43,952 bases of DNA from an uncultured Bacilli bacterium (GTDB taxonomy: Bacteria > Bacillota_I > Bacilli_A > RF39 > UBA660). Of this stretch, positions 1-7,919 are shown in pieces. How positions within the stretch are numbered: the stretch's first letter is position 1; each line of letters opens with the position of its first letter. Both the position numbers and the translations under genes were made by a program. The stretch lies in NCBI GenBank assembly GCA_944358405.1, contig CALVQX010000025.1:1-43952 (forward strand), in the 5' to 3' direction. The notes under the pieces are model-generated. The model had not been told where the DNA came from. It worked only from the letters and a program-made list of their open reading frames with translations, and made no database searches.

Positions 1-22
1 GAAAACGATAAGATCTATACAT
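1..22 (-). CDS. 5' end of an unidentified gene running off the window
   Basis: On the minus strand an AGGAGG ribosome binding site (about 29-34) lies six bases before an ATG whose first base is position 22. The reading frame begins MYRSYRF and leaves the window. Only seven codons are visible, so no family can be named. The 200 bases between it and the GAPDH terminator are AT-rich and would contain its promoter. Confidence 0.45.
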
Positions 23-123
23 AGAGAACCTCCTGATGAGAACACTATATAATACATTTGTTCGTATGTTAAATATTTTTTATCAAGTTTTCAAATTTGC
101 ATTTTAATAAAGCAAATTCCTTA

Positions 124-171
124 TTAACAAAAAAATGTAGACTGTGTCTTTTTTAGACTGTCTACATTTAT
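124..171 (-). terminator. Rho-independent terminator of gap
   Basis: AAATGTAGAC at 133-142 pairs with GTCTACATTT at 160-169, with an additional inner GTCT/AGAC pairing. On the minus strand the stem is followed by a run of T. It lies just downstream of the gap stop codon. Confidence 0.8.
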
Positions 172-235
172 TGTGTCACTTCATTTTTGTGTCTACTTCT
201 ATCTTATAGATTCAATTAGCTAAGTTCTTTTCTTT

Positions 236-1240
236 TTATTTTTCCATTAAGCATTTTACAGTTCTAACCATTTGTGCGGTATAGCTCATTTCATTATCAT
301 ACCATGCTACTACTTTTACTAATTGTTTTCCATCGACTTCTAGTATCTTAGTAGATAATCCATCTACTAATGCTCCACAATGTCTTCCAATAACATCGCT
401 TGATACAATTGGATCATCTGTGTATTGTAGAGTTTCATTTTGTGCATCTTTTAAGGCTTGGTTAATCTCTTTTTCGGTCGTATTTCTTCCTAGTTCTAAT
501 ACCAAATCAATAACTGAACCTGTTGGTACTGGAACACGCATTGCTGTTCCGTCCAATTTTCCATCTAGATTAGGGCAAACTTTTCCTATTGCTGATGCTG
601 CTCCGGTAGAAGCCGGAACAATATTTGCTGCGCAAGCTCTTCCACGACGTGCCTTAATTCCCTTTTTATGTGGTACATCTAGGGTTGCTTGATCATTAGT
701 ATAGGCATGAACTGTTGTCATATATCCTTTTGTAATACCAAATACTTTATCTAGCACATCTACTACTGGTGCTAAACAGTTCGTAGTACAACTAGCAGCG
801 GAAATAATTTGTTCTTCTCCTGTTAATGTTTCATGATTGACATTATAAACGATTGTTTTCACATCGCCTTTTGCTGGTGCTGAAATGATTACTTTTTTCG
901 CTCCAGCATTGATATGAGCCATCGCTTTTTCTTCTGATGTAAATTTACCTGTACATTCTAATACTACATCAATATCTAATTCTTTCCATGGTAAATTAGA
1001 TGGATCAGTTTCAGCATAAACTTTTACCTTTCTATCTCCTACGACAATATAGTCTTCCTCACTATGAATTTCATCAATCCGATAGTTTCTATGATTGGTA
1101 TCATATTTTAATAAATAGGCAAGTTGTTCTGCATCAGTTAAATCGTTAATAGCAACAATTTCATAATTTTTATCTTCTTCCATTAGACGAAAAGCAAGTC
1201 TTCCGATTCTTCCGAATCCATTAATTGCTACTCTTATCAT
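236..1240 (-). CDS. gap: Glyceraldehyde-3-phosphate dehydrogenase
   Basis: This enzyme of glycolysis converts glyceraldehyde 3-phosphate to 1,3-bisphosphoglycerate with reduction of NAD. The 334 residues are the usual full length. The N-terminal Rossmann motif GFGRIGR is at residues 8-14, and an Asp near residue 33 is typical of NAD preference. The catalytic cysteine is in SCTTNC (Cys151). The C-terminal WYDNEMSYT motif is intact. The start follows a GGAGGG ribosome binding site. It is transcribed alone, with a good promoter upstream and its own terminator downstream, as expected of a highly expressed glycolytic gene. Confidence 0.98.
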   Translation of the reverse strand: MIRVAINGFGRIGRLAFRLMEEDKNYEIVAINDLTDAEQLAYLLKYDTNHRNYRIDEIHSEEDYIVVGDRKVKVYAETDPSNLPWKELDIDVVLECTGKFTSEEKAMAHINAGAKKVIISAPAKGDVKTIVYNVNHETLTGEEQIISAASCTTNCLAPVVDVLDKVFGITKGYMTTVHAYTNDQATLDVPHKKGIKARRGRACAANIVPASTGAASAIGKVCPNLDGKLDGTAMRVPVPTGSVIDLVLELGRNTTEKEINQALKDAQNETLQYTDDPIVSSDVIGRHCGALVDGLSTKILEVDGKQLVKVVAWYDNEMSYTAQMVRTVKCLMEK

Positions 1241-1261
1241 AATAATCCCTCCTTTATTTTC

Positions 1262-1290
1262 ATTATATAGTTTTCTATATTTTCTTTCAA
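1262..1290 (-). promoter_or_regulatory. Promoter of gap
   Basis: Minus-strand TTGAAA (1285-1290) and TATAAT (1262-1267) are separated by 17 bases, about 20 bases before the gap ribosome binding site. It is one of the best sigma-A type promoters in the window. Confidence 0.75.
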
Positions 1291-1321
1291 TATATTCTAA
1301 ATTTTTTTACACTTTTTTGTC

Positions 1322-1350
1322 GCAAAAAAATATCCACAGTTTTTGTGGAT
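1322..1350 (-). terminator. Rho-independent terminator after the HAD phosphatase gene
   Basis: ATCCACA (1332-1338) pairs with TGTGGAT (1344-1350). On the minus strand the stem is followed by seven T residues, just beyond the end of the HAD gene. Confidence 0.85.
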
Positions 1351-1368
1351 AATGGTTTCTAATTTTAT

Positions 1369-2196
1369 TTAATCCTTTAGTATCTGCTGATTAATAAATT
1401 TTGTTACCCCATCTTCTTCATTGGATAGGGTAATATAATCTGCCTGTGCTTTTAATTCCTCCATAGCATTGTCAACAGCACAGCGAATTCCACAGGATTT
1501 GAACACGCTAAAATCATTTATATGATCTCCAAAGCAAATGATCTCTTCTTTTTTTATACCAAGATAATCTCTTAATTTGGTAATGGCATTTCCTTTAGAA
1601 TTATTACTTTTTACAATATCTACCCAATATAGGTCATCGTCTTTCCTATGATTTCTTACTAGACTAAAGGATTTGTTTTCAATACTATATTTTCCGCTAG
1701 CTTTAATTTCTTCTATAAATTTTTGCATTGTTTCATAGTTTTTAGTACCAGCATACACTTGAACAATTTTTTCTTGTTTTTCTTTTAATTTTTCTAAACT
1801 TAGACTATCTTCTTGTTCTTCTTTTGGAGTGTTTTCATTATAGTATCTCTTAGTTATAGCATTTAATTTACAGTTTATTTGAAACCTTTTAACTAGATAT
1901 AGTATTTTTTCTATGTCTTCTTCTTTTAATTCATCTATATAGATACTTTCTTCTCTTTCATAGTTATAAACTAATGATCCATTATTCGAGATAACAATTG
2001 GAGTAATTTTTAAACTTTTGCTTTTGTCGACTACATAACTATTTGTTCTCCCAGAACATAGTATTACATAAATTCCCTTTTTTACTGCCTTTTGTAGGAC
2101 TTTTTTCGTATATTCTGTTATTTCATTCTTGTTATTTGCAATTGTCTTATCAATATCTAATACTATTAATTTTATATTATTCAGATTCTTATTCAT
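1369..2196 (-). CDS. HAD-superfamily (Cof-type) phosphatase
   Basis: This is a predicted cytosolic haloacid dehalogenase-type phosphatase of the Cof/IIB group, which act on sugar phosphates, flavin phosphates or similar metabolites; the substrate cannot be told. Motif I, VLDIDKT with the nucleophilic Asp, is near residue 11. The C-terminal motif IV, FGDHINDFSVF, supplies the acidic Mg-binding residues. I place the start at ATG 2196, giving 275 residues, because a GGTGGAAG ribosome binding site precedes it; a TTG 18 bases upstream is open but less likely. The start overlaps the stop of the upstream kinase gene by 8 bases, suggesting translational coupling. Confidence 0.9.
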   Translation of the reverse strand: MNKNLNNIKLIVLDIDKTIANNKNEITEYTKKVLQKAVKKGIYVILCSGRTNSYVVDKSKSLKITPIVISNNGSLVYNYEREESIYIDELKEEDIEKILYLVKRFQINCKLNAITKRYYNENTPKEEQEDSLSLEKLKEKQEKIVQVYAGTKNYETMQKFIEEIKASGKYSIENKSFSLVRNHRKDDDLYWVDIVKSNNSKGNAITKLRDYLGIKKEEIICFGDHINDFSVFKSCGIRCAVDNAMEELKAQADYITLSNEEDGVTKFINQQILKD

Positions 2197-3844
2197 GAAA
2201 ACAACTTCCACCAATAAATTCTCTTAAAATAGAATCTTGAGGAATCGCATCGGCTGGAATTGGTAAAAATAAGCGAAGAAAGTTGATTAATCTTTTTGAT
2301 TCTTCATAGTATGGAGAATCACTTGGTACCGAATATAGTAATGGTTCTACATAGGTTTTTAATACTCCGATTTCATAAATTAGCGCAGAGTTAATTGTAA
2401 AATCTGCATCATCTTGAAATGGAAAGATGTATTTTTCTTCTCCCCGGCGTACACTATCCCATATTTTTAGGGTATGTTCAACATTGTAGCCTCTTGTTCT
2501 ATTATCACGAATTATTCTTCTTAGTAGACGGTTATCTGTCGTTGAAATTCTATTATGATCATCCATATTTAGTTCTGTTAAAGCAGAGATATAAATCTTA
2601 TACTTTTGATCTCTAGAAATATTAGTTAAGATTTTATTGTCTAGGGCATGGATTCCTTCAATTACTAAGATATCTTTTTCTTCTAGTTGCATCTCCTGTT
2701 TAAACTCTTTTTCTCCTAGAGAGAAATTATATGTTGGAATCTTTACTTTTTCCCCTTTTAATAAACTAGCAATTTGTTTATCAAATAATTTTAGATCAAT
2801 TGCTTCAAGACATTCATAATCTGGTTTCCCATTTTCATCTAATGGATTATCTTTTCTTTCTACAAAATAATCATCCATAGATAATACTTTTGGATTTAGA
2901 CCAGAACTTTTTAAATACATACATAGTTTTCTTGAAGTTGTTGTTTTTCCAGAAGAAGATGGTCCTGCCATTAAAACTATTTTAATTTTATTTCTTTTAC
3001 TATTAATTTCTTTGGCTAGAGTTAATAATTTATTGCTTTGTAGCGTTTCGTCTATACGAATTAAATCATTTATCTTACCTGTAGAAACAATTTTATTTAA
3101 ATCTACGGAGTTTTCTATATGCATGATTTTAGCCCAATCTCTATATTCTTTAAATACTTCAAACATATGAGGATGATGTTCATATTTTTTTATTTTGTCT
3201 TTAATGTATACTGTTGGAAACTGTAAGATAAAACCATTATCTTTGATATAAGTTAAATCAAAAGCACCTAGTTTTCCAGTAGAATCAGGCATATAATTAT
3301 AAAAATAATTGTAGTAGTTTCCCAAGCGATATAAATTTACGTAAGTATTGGTATTATAAAGCATTACACCTGCTTTGGCATAATCTTTCATCTCTTCAAA
3401 ATATTTCATTGCCTCTATTCGATCGATTGTTATTTTGTTTATTGGCATATCAGCTTCTACTAAAGATTTCATCATTGCTTTTATTTCTTCTACTTTAGAT
3501 TCATTTAATTTAAAATTTGCTTCTATATAGATTCCTTTATCTAAAGAATGTTGCACAACAATATTGGCTTTTTTTCCATAAAGTCTTTTTACTGCATAGA
3601 TTAAAATATAGGTTAATCCACTAATGTGAGAACGGTTTCCTTCTCTTGATGTTAGATCTAAAAATTCAATATTTGCTTTATCCTCTACTGGTTCAAATAG
3701 CTCTTTTAATTGATTATTCACTCTTGCTAGAAGAATCGGGTAAGCAAACTCTTTTTGGAATTCTTTAGCAATTTCTTGTAAAGTTACTCCTTTACTTAAT
3801 TGATATTTTTGTTTATTTATTGTTATTTCAATCGTTTCAATCAT
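2189..3844 (-). CDS. Uridine kinase-like nucleoside kinase with TGS domain
   Basis: This large nucleoside kinase has an N-terminal TGS-like domain (about residues 1-65), a middle region resembling the second additional domain of threonyl-tRNA synthetase, and a C-terminal P-loop uridine/phosphoribulokinase domain. The Walker A motif GPSSSGKTT is clear, followed by the VLSMDDYF motif of uridine kinases and VIEGIHALD. Related fused proteins in Clostridia and Thermotoga are annotated as nucleoside kinase; the physiological substrate here is not certain. The start at ATG 3844 (551 residues) is chosen because AAGGGTGAT lies just before it. A longer frame upstream has no ribosome binding site. It forms a unit with the HAD gene. 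Confidence 0.88.
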   Translation of the reverse strand: MIETIEITINKQKYQLSKGVTLQEIAKEFQKEFAYPILLARVNNQLKELFEPVEDKANIEFLDLTSREGNRSHISGLTYILIYAVKRLYGKKANIVVQHSLDKGIYIEANFKLNESKVEEIKAMMKSLVEADMPINKITIDRIEAMKYFEEMKDYAKAGVMLYNTNTYVNLYRLGNYYNYFYNYMPDSTGKLGAFDLTYIKDNGFILQFPTVYIKDKIKKYEHHPHMFEVFKEYRDWAKIMHIENSVDLNKIVSTGKINDLIRIDETLQSNKLLTLAKEINSKRNKIKIVLMAGPSSSGKTTTSRKLCMYLKSSGLNPKVLSMDDYFVERKDNPLDENGKPDYECLEAIDLKLFDKQIASLLKGEKVKIPTYNFSLGEKEFKQEMQLEEKDILVIEGIHALDNKILTNISRDQKYKIYISALTELNMDDHNRISTTDNRLLRRIIRDNRTRGYNVEHTLKIWDSVRRGEEKYIFPFQDDADFTINSALIYEIGVLKTYVEPLLYSVPSDSPYYEESKRLINFLRLFLPIPADAIPQDSILREFIGGSCFHE

Positions 3845-3927
3845 ATATTTATCACCCTTTTTATTTTCTGATATTATTGTATCATATTTTGTCATATTCT
3901 CCTATGAATATTTTTTATTATTTACAC

Positions 3928-3933
3928 TATAAT
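3928..3933 (+). promoter_or_regulatory. -10 element of clpP
   Basis: TATAAT lies 17 bases before the clpP start codon's GTG-containing ribosome binding site region. No convincing -35 box, CtsR box or CIRCE element is visible upstream, so the leader is very short and heat-shock control is not evident. Confidence 0.45.
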
Positions 3934-3950
3934 AGAAATGGGTGATCAAA

Positions 3951-4535
3951 ATGAACTTAGTACCGGTAGTCGTAGAAAAAGAATTAGATGGAGAAAGAAG
4001 TTATGATATTTTCTCTAGATTGTTAAAAGAGAGAATTATTTTTATTAGTGGAGAAATTAATGATGCCCTAGCCAATAGTGTTATGGCTGAACTTTTATAT
4101 TTAGATTCTATGAATCATGAAGATATATCTATTTATATTAATTCTCCAGGGGGATCTGTATCGGCGGGTATGGCTATTTATGATACGATGAATTTTGTTC
4201 AAAGCGATGTTTGTACGATTTGTTGTGGAATTGCAGCTAGCATGGGGGCATTTTTACTTTCGTCTGGTGCTTTAGGGAAAAGATCTATTTTACCTAATGC
4301 AGATGTTATGATTCATCAGCCATTAGGAGGAGCAGAAGGACAAGCGACAGATATTAAAATAGCATCTGATCGTATTATCGATTTACGAAAAAGATTAAAT
4401 CGTATTTTAGCAAAAAACACACAGCAATCTTTAAAAAAAATAGAACGGGATACGGAACGTGACAACTATTTAAATGCTGAAGAGGCGATTCAGTATGGTC
4501 TTGTTGATCAAGTAATTCATAAGATCAAAAAATAA
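3951..4535 (+). CDS. clpP: ATP-dependent Clp protease proteolytic subunit
   Basis: The peptidase subunit forms a two-ring barrel that degrades proteins delivered by ClpX or ClpC. The catalytic Ser is in GIAASMGAF and the catalytic His in MIHQPLGG; the Asp is near IDLRKR. At 194 residues it is the normal size with no long propeptide. The start is ATG 3951; a GTG nine bases upstream lies inside the GGTGATC ribosome binding site and cannot be the start. The gene stands alone on the plus strand, converging on whiA. Their shared terminator is split by a small repeat element. Confidence 0.97.
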   Translation: MNLVPVVVEKELDGERSYDIFSRLLKERIIFISGEINDALANSVMAELLYLDSMNHEDISIYINSPGGSVSAGMAIYDTMNFVQSDVCTICCGIAASMGAFLLSSGALGKRSILPNADVMIHQPLGGAEGQATDIKIASDRIIDLRKRLNRILAKNTQQSLKKIERDTERDNYLNAEEAIQYGLVDQVIHKIKK

Positions 4536-4554
4536 AGTTCAACTATGTTGAACT
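4534..4554 (+). terminator. Terminator hairpin of clpP, left copy
   Basis: The palindrome AGTTCAAC-TAT-GTTGAACT begins directly at the clpP stop codon. In the uninterrupted state it would be followed by TTTT (now after 4764), giving a bidirectional terminator. The inserted element has moved the T-run about 200 bases away from this copy. Confidence 0.55.
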
Positions 4555-4764
4555 CAGGCTGTTGACAAAGTCGGTTTTTCAAACCGGCTTTGTCATACAG
4601 CCTTTTATATTTCCCACAAAAATATAAAAAAAAGAGCAATTTTAGGAAATTTCTATCTAAAATTACTCATATTTTGACATTTTTCTACCACTTTAAACCA
4701 ACTAAAATATTAATTTTTTAAAATAGGTAGTTTGTCAACACTCTGAGTTCAACTATGTTGAACT
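4536..4764. mobile_element. MITE-like element inserted in the clpP/whiA terminator
   Basis: Two identical copies of AGTTCAACTATGTTGAACT, in the same orientation, lie at 4536-4554 and 4746-4764 and look like a target-site duplication. Between them is a 191-base core (4555-4745) with terminal inverted repeats CAGGCTGTTGACAAA and TTTGTCAACACTCTG, which match at 13 of 15 positions once one is reverse-complemented. The core has no coding frame. It folds into two hairpins: 4557-4602, with GGCTG and GACAAAG arms, and 4634-4668. The termini resemble those of IS1182-family elements, and the IS1182 remnant at the other end of the window finishes with TTCGTCAATAGTCTG. A non-autonomous relative mobilised by such a transposase is the best reading. 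Confidence 0.65.
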
Positions 4765-4767
4765 TTT
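4746..4767 (-). terminator. Terminator palindrome, right copy, overlapping the whiA stop
   Basis: This is the second copy of the 19-base palindrome. The last codons of whiA (AGT TCA ACA TAG) lie within it. It retains TTTT on its right side. The inserted element removes the A-rich clpP end that would have supplied the T-run for minus-strand transcripts. Confidence 0.5.
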
Positions 4768-5685
4768 AATTTTTTCTGCTAATTCTTTGATCTTTCTAAG
4801 GCGATGATTTAGTCCTGATTTTGTCAGTGGCTTTCCAGTTTCTAGTGTGATAATTTCACTTAATTCTTTTAATGAAGCTTCTGGATATTTTTTTCGATAT
4901 TCTAGAGCTTCTTTTGTTTTTTCATCTAATAATTCTATGCTAGCACTATCTTCAATTAATTTGATTTGTTCTAATTGATTTGATGCTGTTGTAATTACTT
5001 TATCCATATTTGCTTGTTCACAATTATTTAAGCGATTGGTTTCATTTTTTTTCTCTCGATATATTCTAACATTTTCAAAATATAATACAGCTTTGTTAGC
5101 TCCTAAAATTTTAATATAATCACTGATTTTTTCTGCTTCTTTAATATAAATCATAAAGCCTTTTTCTCGACTTAAAATTTTGGCATTTAGATCAAATACA
5201 TTTAGTAGCTTTTGAATAAAAACTGCTTCTTTAGGTTGAGTAATTAATAATTCCATATGATATCTAGAAGTTTTTGGATCATTGATGCTTCCTGATGCTA
5301 AAAAAACACCTCTTAAATAAGCTCTAATTTCTTCGTTTGCTCCTACAATATAAGTAGGAGGAACCTCTAGATACTGATTCTTTTGATCTATTAATCCTAA
5401 ATCCTGTAGAATAAAATCTACCTTAGAATCTAATATTAGCGAATATAATCTTTTTTTACTAAGGTTTGTACTATCTTTGGTCTGGATTTTTAATTTTACT
5501 TCATAAATCATCTCAAAAAAAGATGTTAATCTTTCTACGGTTAATGGATTTTCTGTTGTTAGATAAAACAAGTCATGTTGATATTCTCCATTATTTCTGA
5601 TAAACCCTGATAATTCAGCAATAGTTTCTGATTTTGTATTTTTTAATGTTGATATTTCTTCTTTAATTTCTACTGTGTATGACAT
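4753..5685 (-). CDS. whiA: DNA-binding protein WhiA
   Basis: WhiA is a conserved Gram-positive protein with a LAGLIDADG-like N-terminal fold without nuclease activity, and a C-terminal helix-turn-helix. It influences cell division and chromosome segregation in Bacillus and sporulation in Streptomyces. The 310 residues are full length. The characteristic region [24 protein letters not shown]-like is at about residues 122-146, and the C-terminal HTH around [15 protein letters not shown] is intact. It starts two bases after yvcK, the order conserved in Bacillus (yvcK-whiA). Its stop lies in the duplicated terminator palindrome. Confidence 0.96.
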   Translation of the reverse strand: [310 protein letters not shown]

Positions 5686-5687
5686 GA

Positions 5688-6644
5688 TTATTCCTTTCTC
5701 ATCAGATAAGAAAAAATTAGCGAACTTAATTTAAAACTGTTGTGTCTTAATGTATTATCTTCAATTGTACTTAAATTGTCCTCGATCAATTCTACTTCCA
5801 TCTTATTAAGCTCTTCATAGTCTAGTTTTACTGGATCCTTTCGTTCCGCTGTTGCGTATTTTTCAGCTATTTTTTTATCTATTTTACTGTTGCTAGCTAT
5901 TACGACATCTATTTTTCTATCTTCTAAATACTTATTCAGTAATTTTATATGATCGCTTACTGTAAAATTATCTGTTTCTCCTGGTTGCGTTACGATATTG
6001 CATAAATACATTAATGGTGCTTCACATTCTTTTATTGTTGCTTGTATTTCCTTGCAAATAATACTTGGTAAAATACTGGTATAGAGACTTCCCATACTAA
6101 AAATAATTAAATCTGCTTCTTGAATGGCAGTTAATACTTCAGGTAACACTTTTGGCTCATCTTTATAATAAATTTTTTGGAATTTGTGATGAGCTTTAGT
6201 AATTTGTTCTTCACCTTCGATAACATTCCCATCTTGATCTAATCCCATCAAAGTTAAAGAAGAATCTTCTGAAATAGGTAATACTTTATGCTTCACATCA
6301 AACAATTTACTTAGTGATGCAATTGCCTCTTTCAGAGATCCTGTAATATCTAACATAGATGTTAAAATTAAATTTCCCATGGCATGGCCATCTAAATCAC
6401 TAGATGTGTGGAAGCGATATTCCATCATCTTTTTGATTGGCTCATCTATATCTGATAAGGCTGTAATTACTTTTCTTATATCACCTACTGCTGGAGTATT
6501 GAATTCTTTTCTTAACTTACCTGTAGAGCAGCCATTATCTGATACTGTAATTATCGCTGTAATTTCTACAGGGAATTTTTTCAGTCCTTTTAATACTCCG
6601 GATATTCCGGTTCCCCCTCCAAATACTACTACTTTTTTATACAT
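5688..6644 (-). CDS. yvcK: YvcK/CofD-like gluconeogenesis factor
   Basis: YvcK proteins are CofD-like nucleotide-sugar-binding proteins needed for growth on gluconeogenic carbon and for normal cell shape in Bacillus. The N-terminal VVFGGGTGISGVLKGLK motif is at residues 6-22. The conserved TVSDNGCSTGKLR motif follows, and NLILTSML lies near residue 91. The 318 residues are the normal length. It sits four bases after lgt and two before whiA, so it is surely cotranscribed with them. The companion rapZ (yvcJ), usually just upstream, is absent here. Confidence 0.95.
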   Translation of the reverse strand: MYKKVVVFGGGTGISGVLKGLKKFPVEITAIITVSDNGCSTGKLRKEFNTPAVGDIRKVITALSDIDEPIKKMMEYRFHTSSDLDGHAMGNLILTSMLDITGSLKEAIASLSKLFDVKHKVLPISEDSSLTLMGLDQDGNVIEGEEQITKAHHKFQKIYYKDEPKVLPEVLTAIQEADLIIFSMGSLYTSILPSIICKEIQATIKECEAPLMYLCNIVTQPGETDNFTVSDHIKLLNKYLEDRKIDVVIASNSKIDKKIAEKYATAERKDPVKLDYEELNKMEVELIEDNLSTIEDNTLRHNSFKLSSLIFSYLMRKE

Positions 6645-6648
6645 CTTT

Positions 6649-7491
6649 TCACCTCTTTTTTATATAATTAATTCCCTCTACTTTTGCTGGCTCTACCTCT
6701 TTACTGTATAATCTAGGATCTTGTGGGGTGCTTTTTTTGATGTTATAGAAGAAAAGAATAAATCCTGCAATGATTCCTATGATGGATACTAATTGCGCTA
6801 CTCTTATTGGTCCTAACATTAAGGAATCCATTCTTGCTCCTTCTATTAATGTTCTTCCAATTCCGTACCATATTAAATAAAATCCAGTTAGTTGACCTTT
6901 TTTTAAGTATTTATATTTACGAATAATTAATAATGATATAAATCCTGCCAAACACCAAGTAGATTCATAGAAAAAGGTTGGTTCTCTGTATTCTCCTAAA
7001 ATATACATTCCACCAATGATGAAATCAGGGATTCCTTGTGATTGCAGTTCTTGATAAGAAGTGATGCCACCATAAGCTTCTCCATTAAAGAAGTTTCCCC
7101 ATCTACCAATTGCTTGGCCAATGATCAAACCTACTACAATAATATCTAACATTTTTAAAATATTTACATCATGTTTTTTACAATAATAAACAATGAATAT
7201 TAAGGCTGCTATAATTCCACCGTGAATTGCTAAACCACCATTCCAAATTTCTGAAATTTCTATAGGATTTTCTAAATAGTAACCTAAATTAAACAATACA
7301 AAGTACAATCTTGCTCCAATAAATCCAAATATAATGGAATTGAAAATTAAATTAATTAAAAAATCTTCATCAATTTCTCTTTGCTTTGCTTCTTGAAATA
7401 TGACCAAACATCCTACGATTAAGCCTATAAAAATAAATATTGAATACCAATATATTTGAATTGGCCCAAGATCAATTGCTACTCTATCCAT
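6649..7491 (-). CDS. lgt: Prolipoprotein diacylglyceryl transferase
   Basis: Lgt transfers diacylglycerol from phosphatidylglycerol to the lipobox cysteine of prolipoproteins in the cytoplasmic membrane. It is polytopic with about seven membrane segments. The signature GRWGNFFNGEAYGG is near residue 129, HGG (in GGLAIHGGIIAAL) near residue 90, and YGIGRTLIEGARMDS near residue 208. The 280 residues are typical. The start overlaps the end of the upstream small membrane protein gene by 8 bases, and yvcK follows after four bases. Lipoproteins are therefore expected in this organism. Confidence 0.96.
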   Translation of the reverse strand: MDRVAIDLGPIQIYWYSIFIFIGLIVGCLVIFQEAKQREIDEDFLINLIFNSIIFGFIGARLYFVLFNLGYYLENPIEISEIWNGGLAIHGGIIAALIFIVYYCKKHDVNILKMLDIIVVGLIIGQAIGRWGNFFNGEAYGGITSYQELQSQGIPDFIIGGMYILGEYREPTFFYESTWCLAGFISLLIIRKYKYLKKGQLTGFYLIWYGIGRTLIEGARMDSLMLGPIRVAQLVSIIGIIAGFILFFYNIKKSTPQDPRLYSKEVEPAKVEGINYIKKR

Positions 7492-7909
7492 GCTTTTTTA
7501 CCCTCTTTATTATTTTTCTAATAATTTCTTCCATTATAAAATTCATTACTGATAGTAATATTGCTATAAATAATGCTATATAAATACTCTTTAATTGAAA
7601 ATGGTCTTGTAGTATCCAGTCTGCTAGTTTTAATATAAATAAGTTAATGAATGGATAAAATAATCCTAAGGTAATTCCAGTGATTGGAATCGTTAGCGTT
7701 ACTAAAATTGGTTTGATTGTTTTATTCAAAATATAAATAATTAGTACAATTAGTGTAGAGTAAAGAAAATAGTGATTTTTATCAATATGAACACTATCAA
7801 ATAAACTAGTTACAGCAATAAAAACTAATGTGTATCCTAACATATATATCAACCAGTCTAAAATCCTATTGATTCGAAACTTTCCTTTTTCTTTAATTAC
7901 TAAATGCAT
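7484..7909 (-). CDS. YvlD-like membrane protein (PF04020 holin-like)
   Basis: This 141-residue protein has four predicted membrane segments. The NKTIKPILVTLTIPITGITLG stretch resembles the conserved core of the PF04020 phage-holin-4-like family, of which B. subtilis YvlD is a member. YvlD contributes to resistance against membrane-active peptides in Bacillus; whether this one does is unknown. It begins 11 bases after the uvrA stop and overlaps the start of lgt by 8 bases, so it is part of the uvrA-lgt-yvcK-whiA unit. It is not evidence of a prophage. Confidence 0.8.
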   Translation of the reverse strand: MHLVIKEKGKFRINRILDWLIYMLGYTLVFIAVTSLFDSVHIDKNHYFLYSTLIVLIIYILNKTIKPILVTLTIPITGITLGLFYPFINLFILKLADWILQDHFQLKSIYIALFIAILLSVMNFIMEEIIRKIIKRVKKHG

Positions 7910-7919
7910 TATCTCACCT

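Noticed and set aside
131-171. IS end at the left edge, because ACTGTCTACATTTA recurs at 43086-43099
   Set aside because: The left copy is one arm of a hairpin followed by a T-run and is fully explained as the gap terminator; the shared 14 bases are AT-rich and may be chance.
4557-4668. Riboswitch or small RNA gene between clpP and whiA
   Set aside because: The hairpins belong to an element with terminal inverted repeats and a target duplication, and lie between convergent stops.
7484-7909. Prophage holin
   Set aside because: Although PF04020 is named after phage holins, the gene is embedded in the uvrA-lgt-yvcK-whiA unit and no phage genes are nearby.
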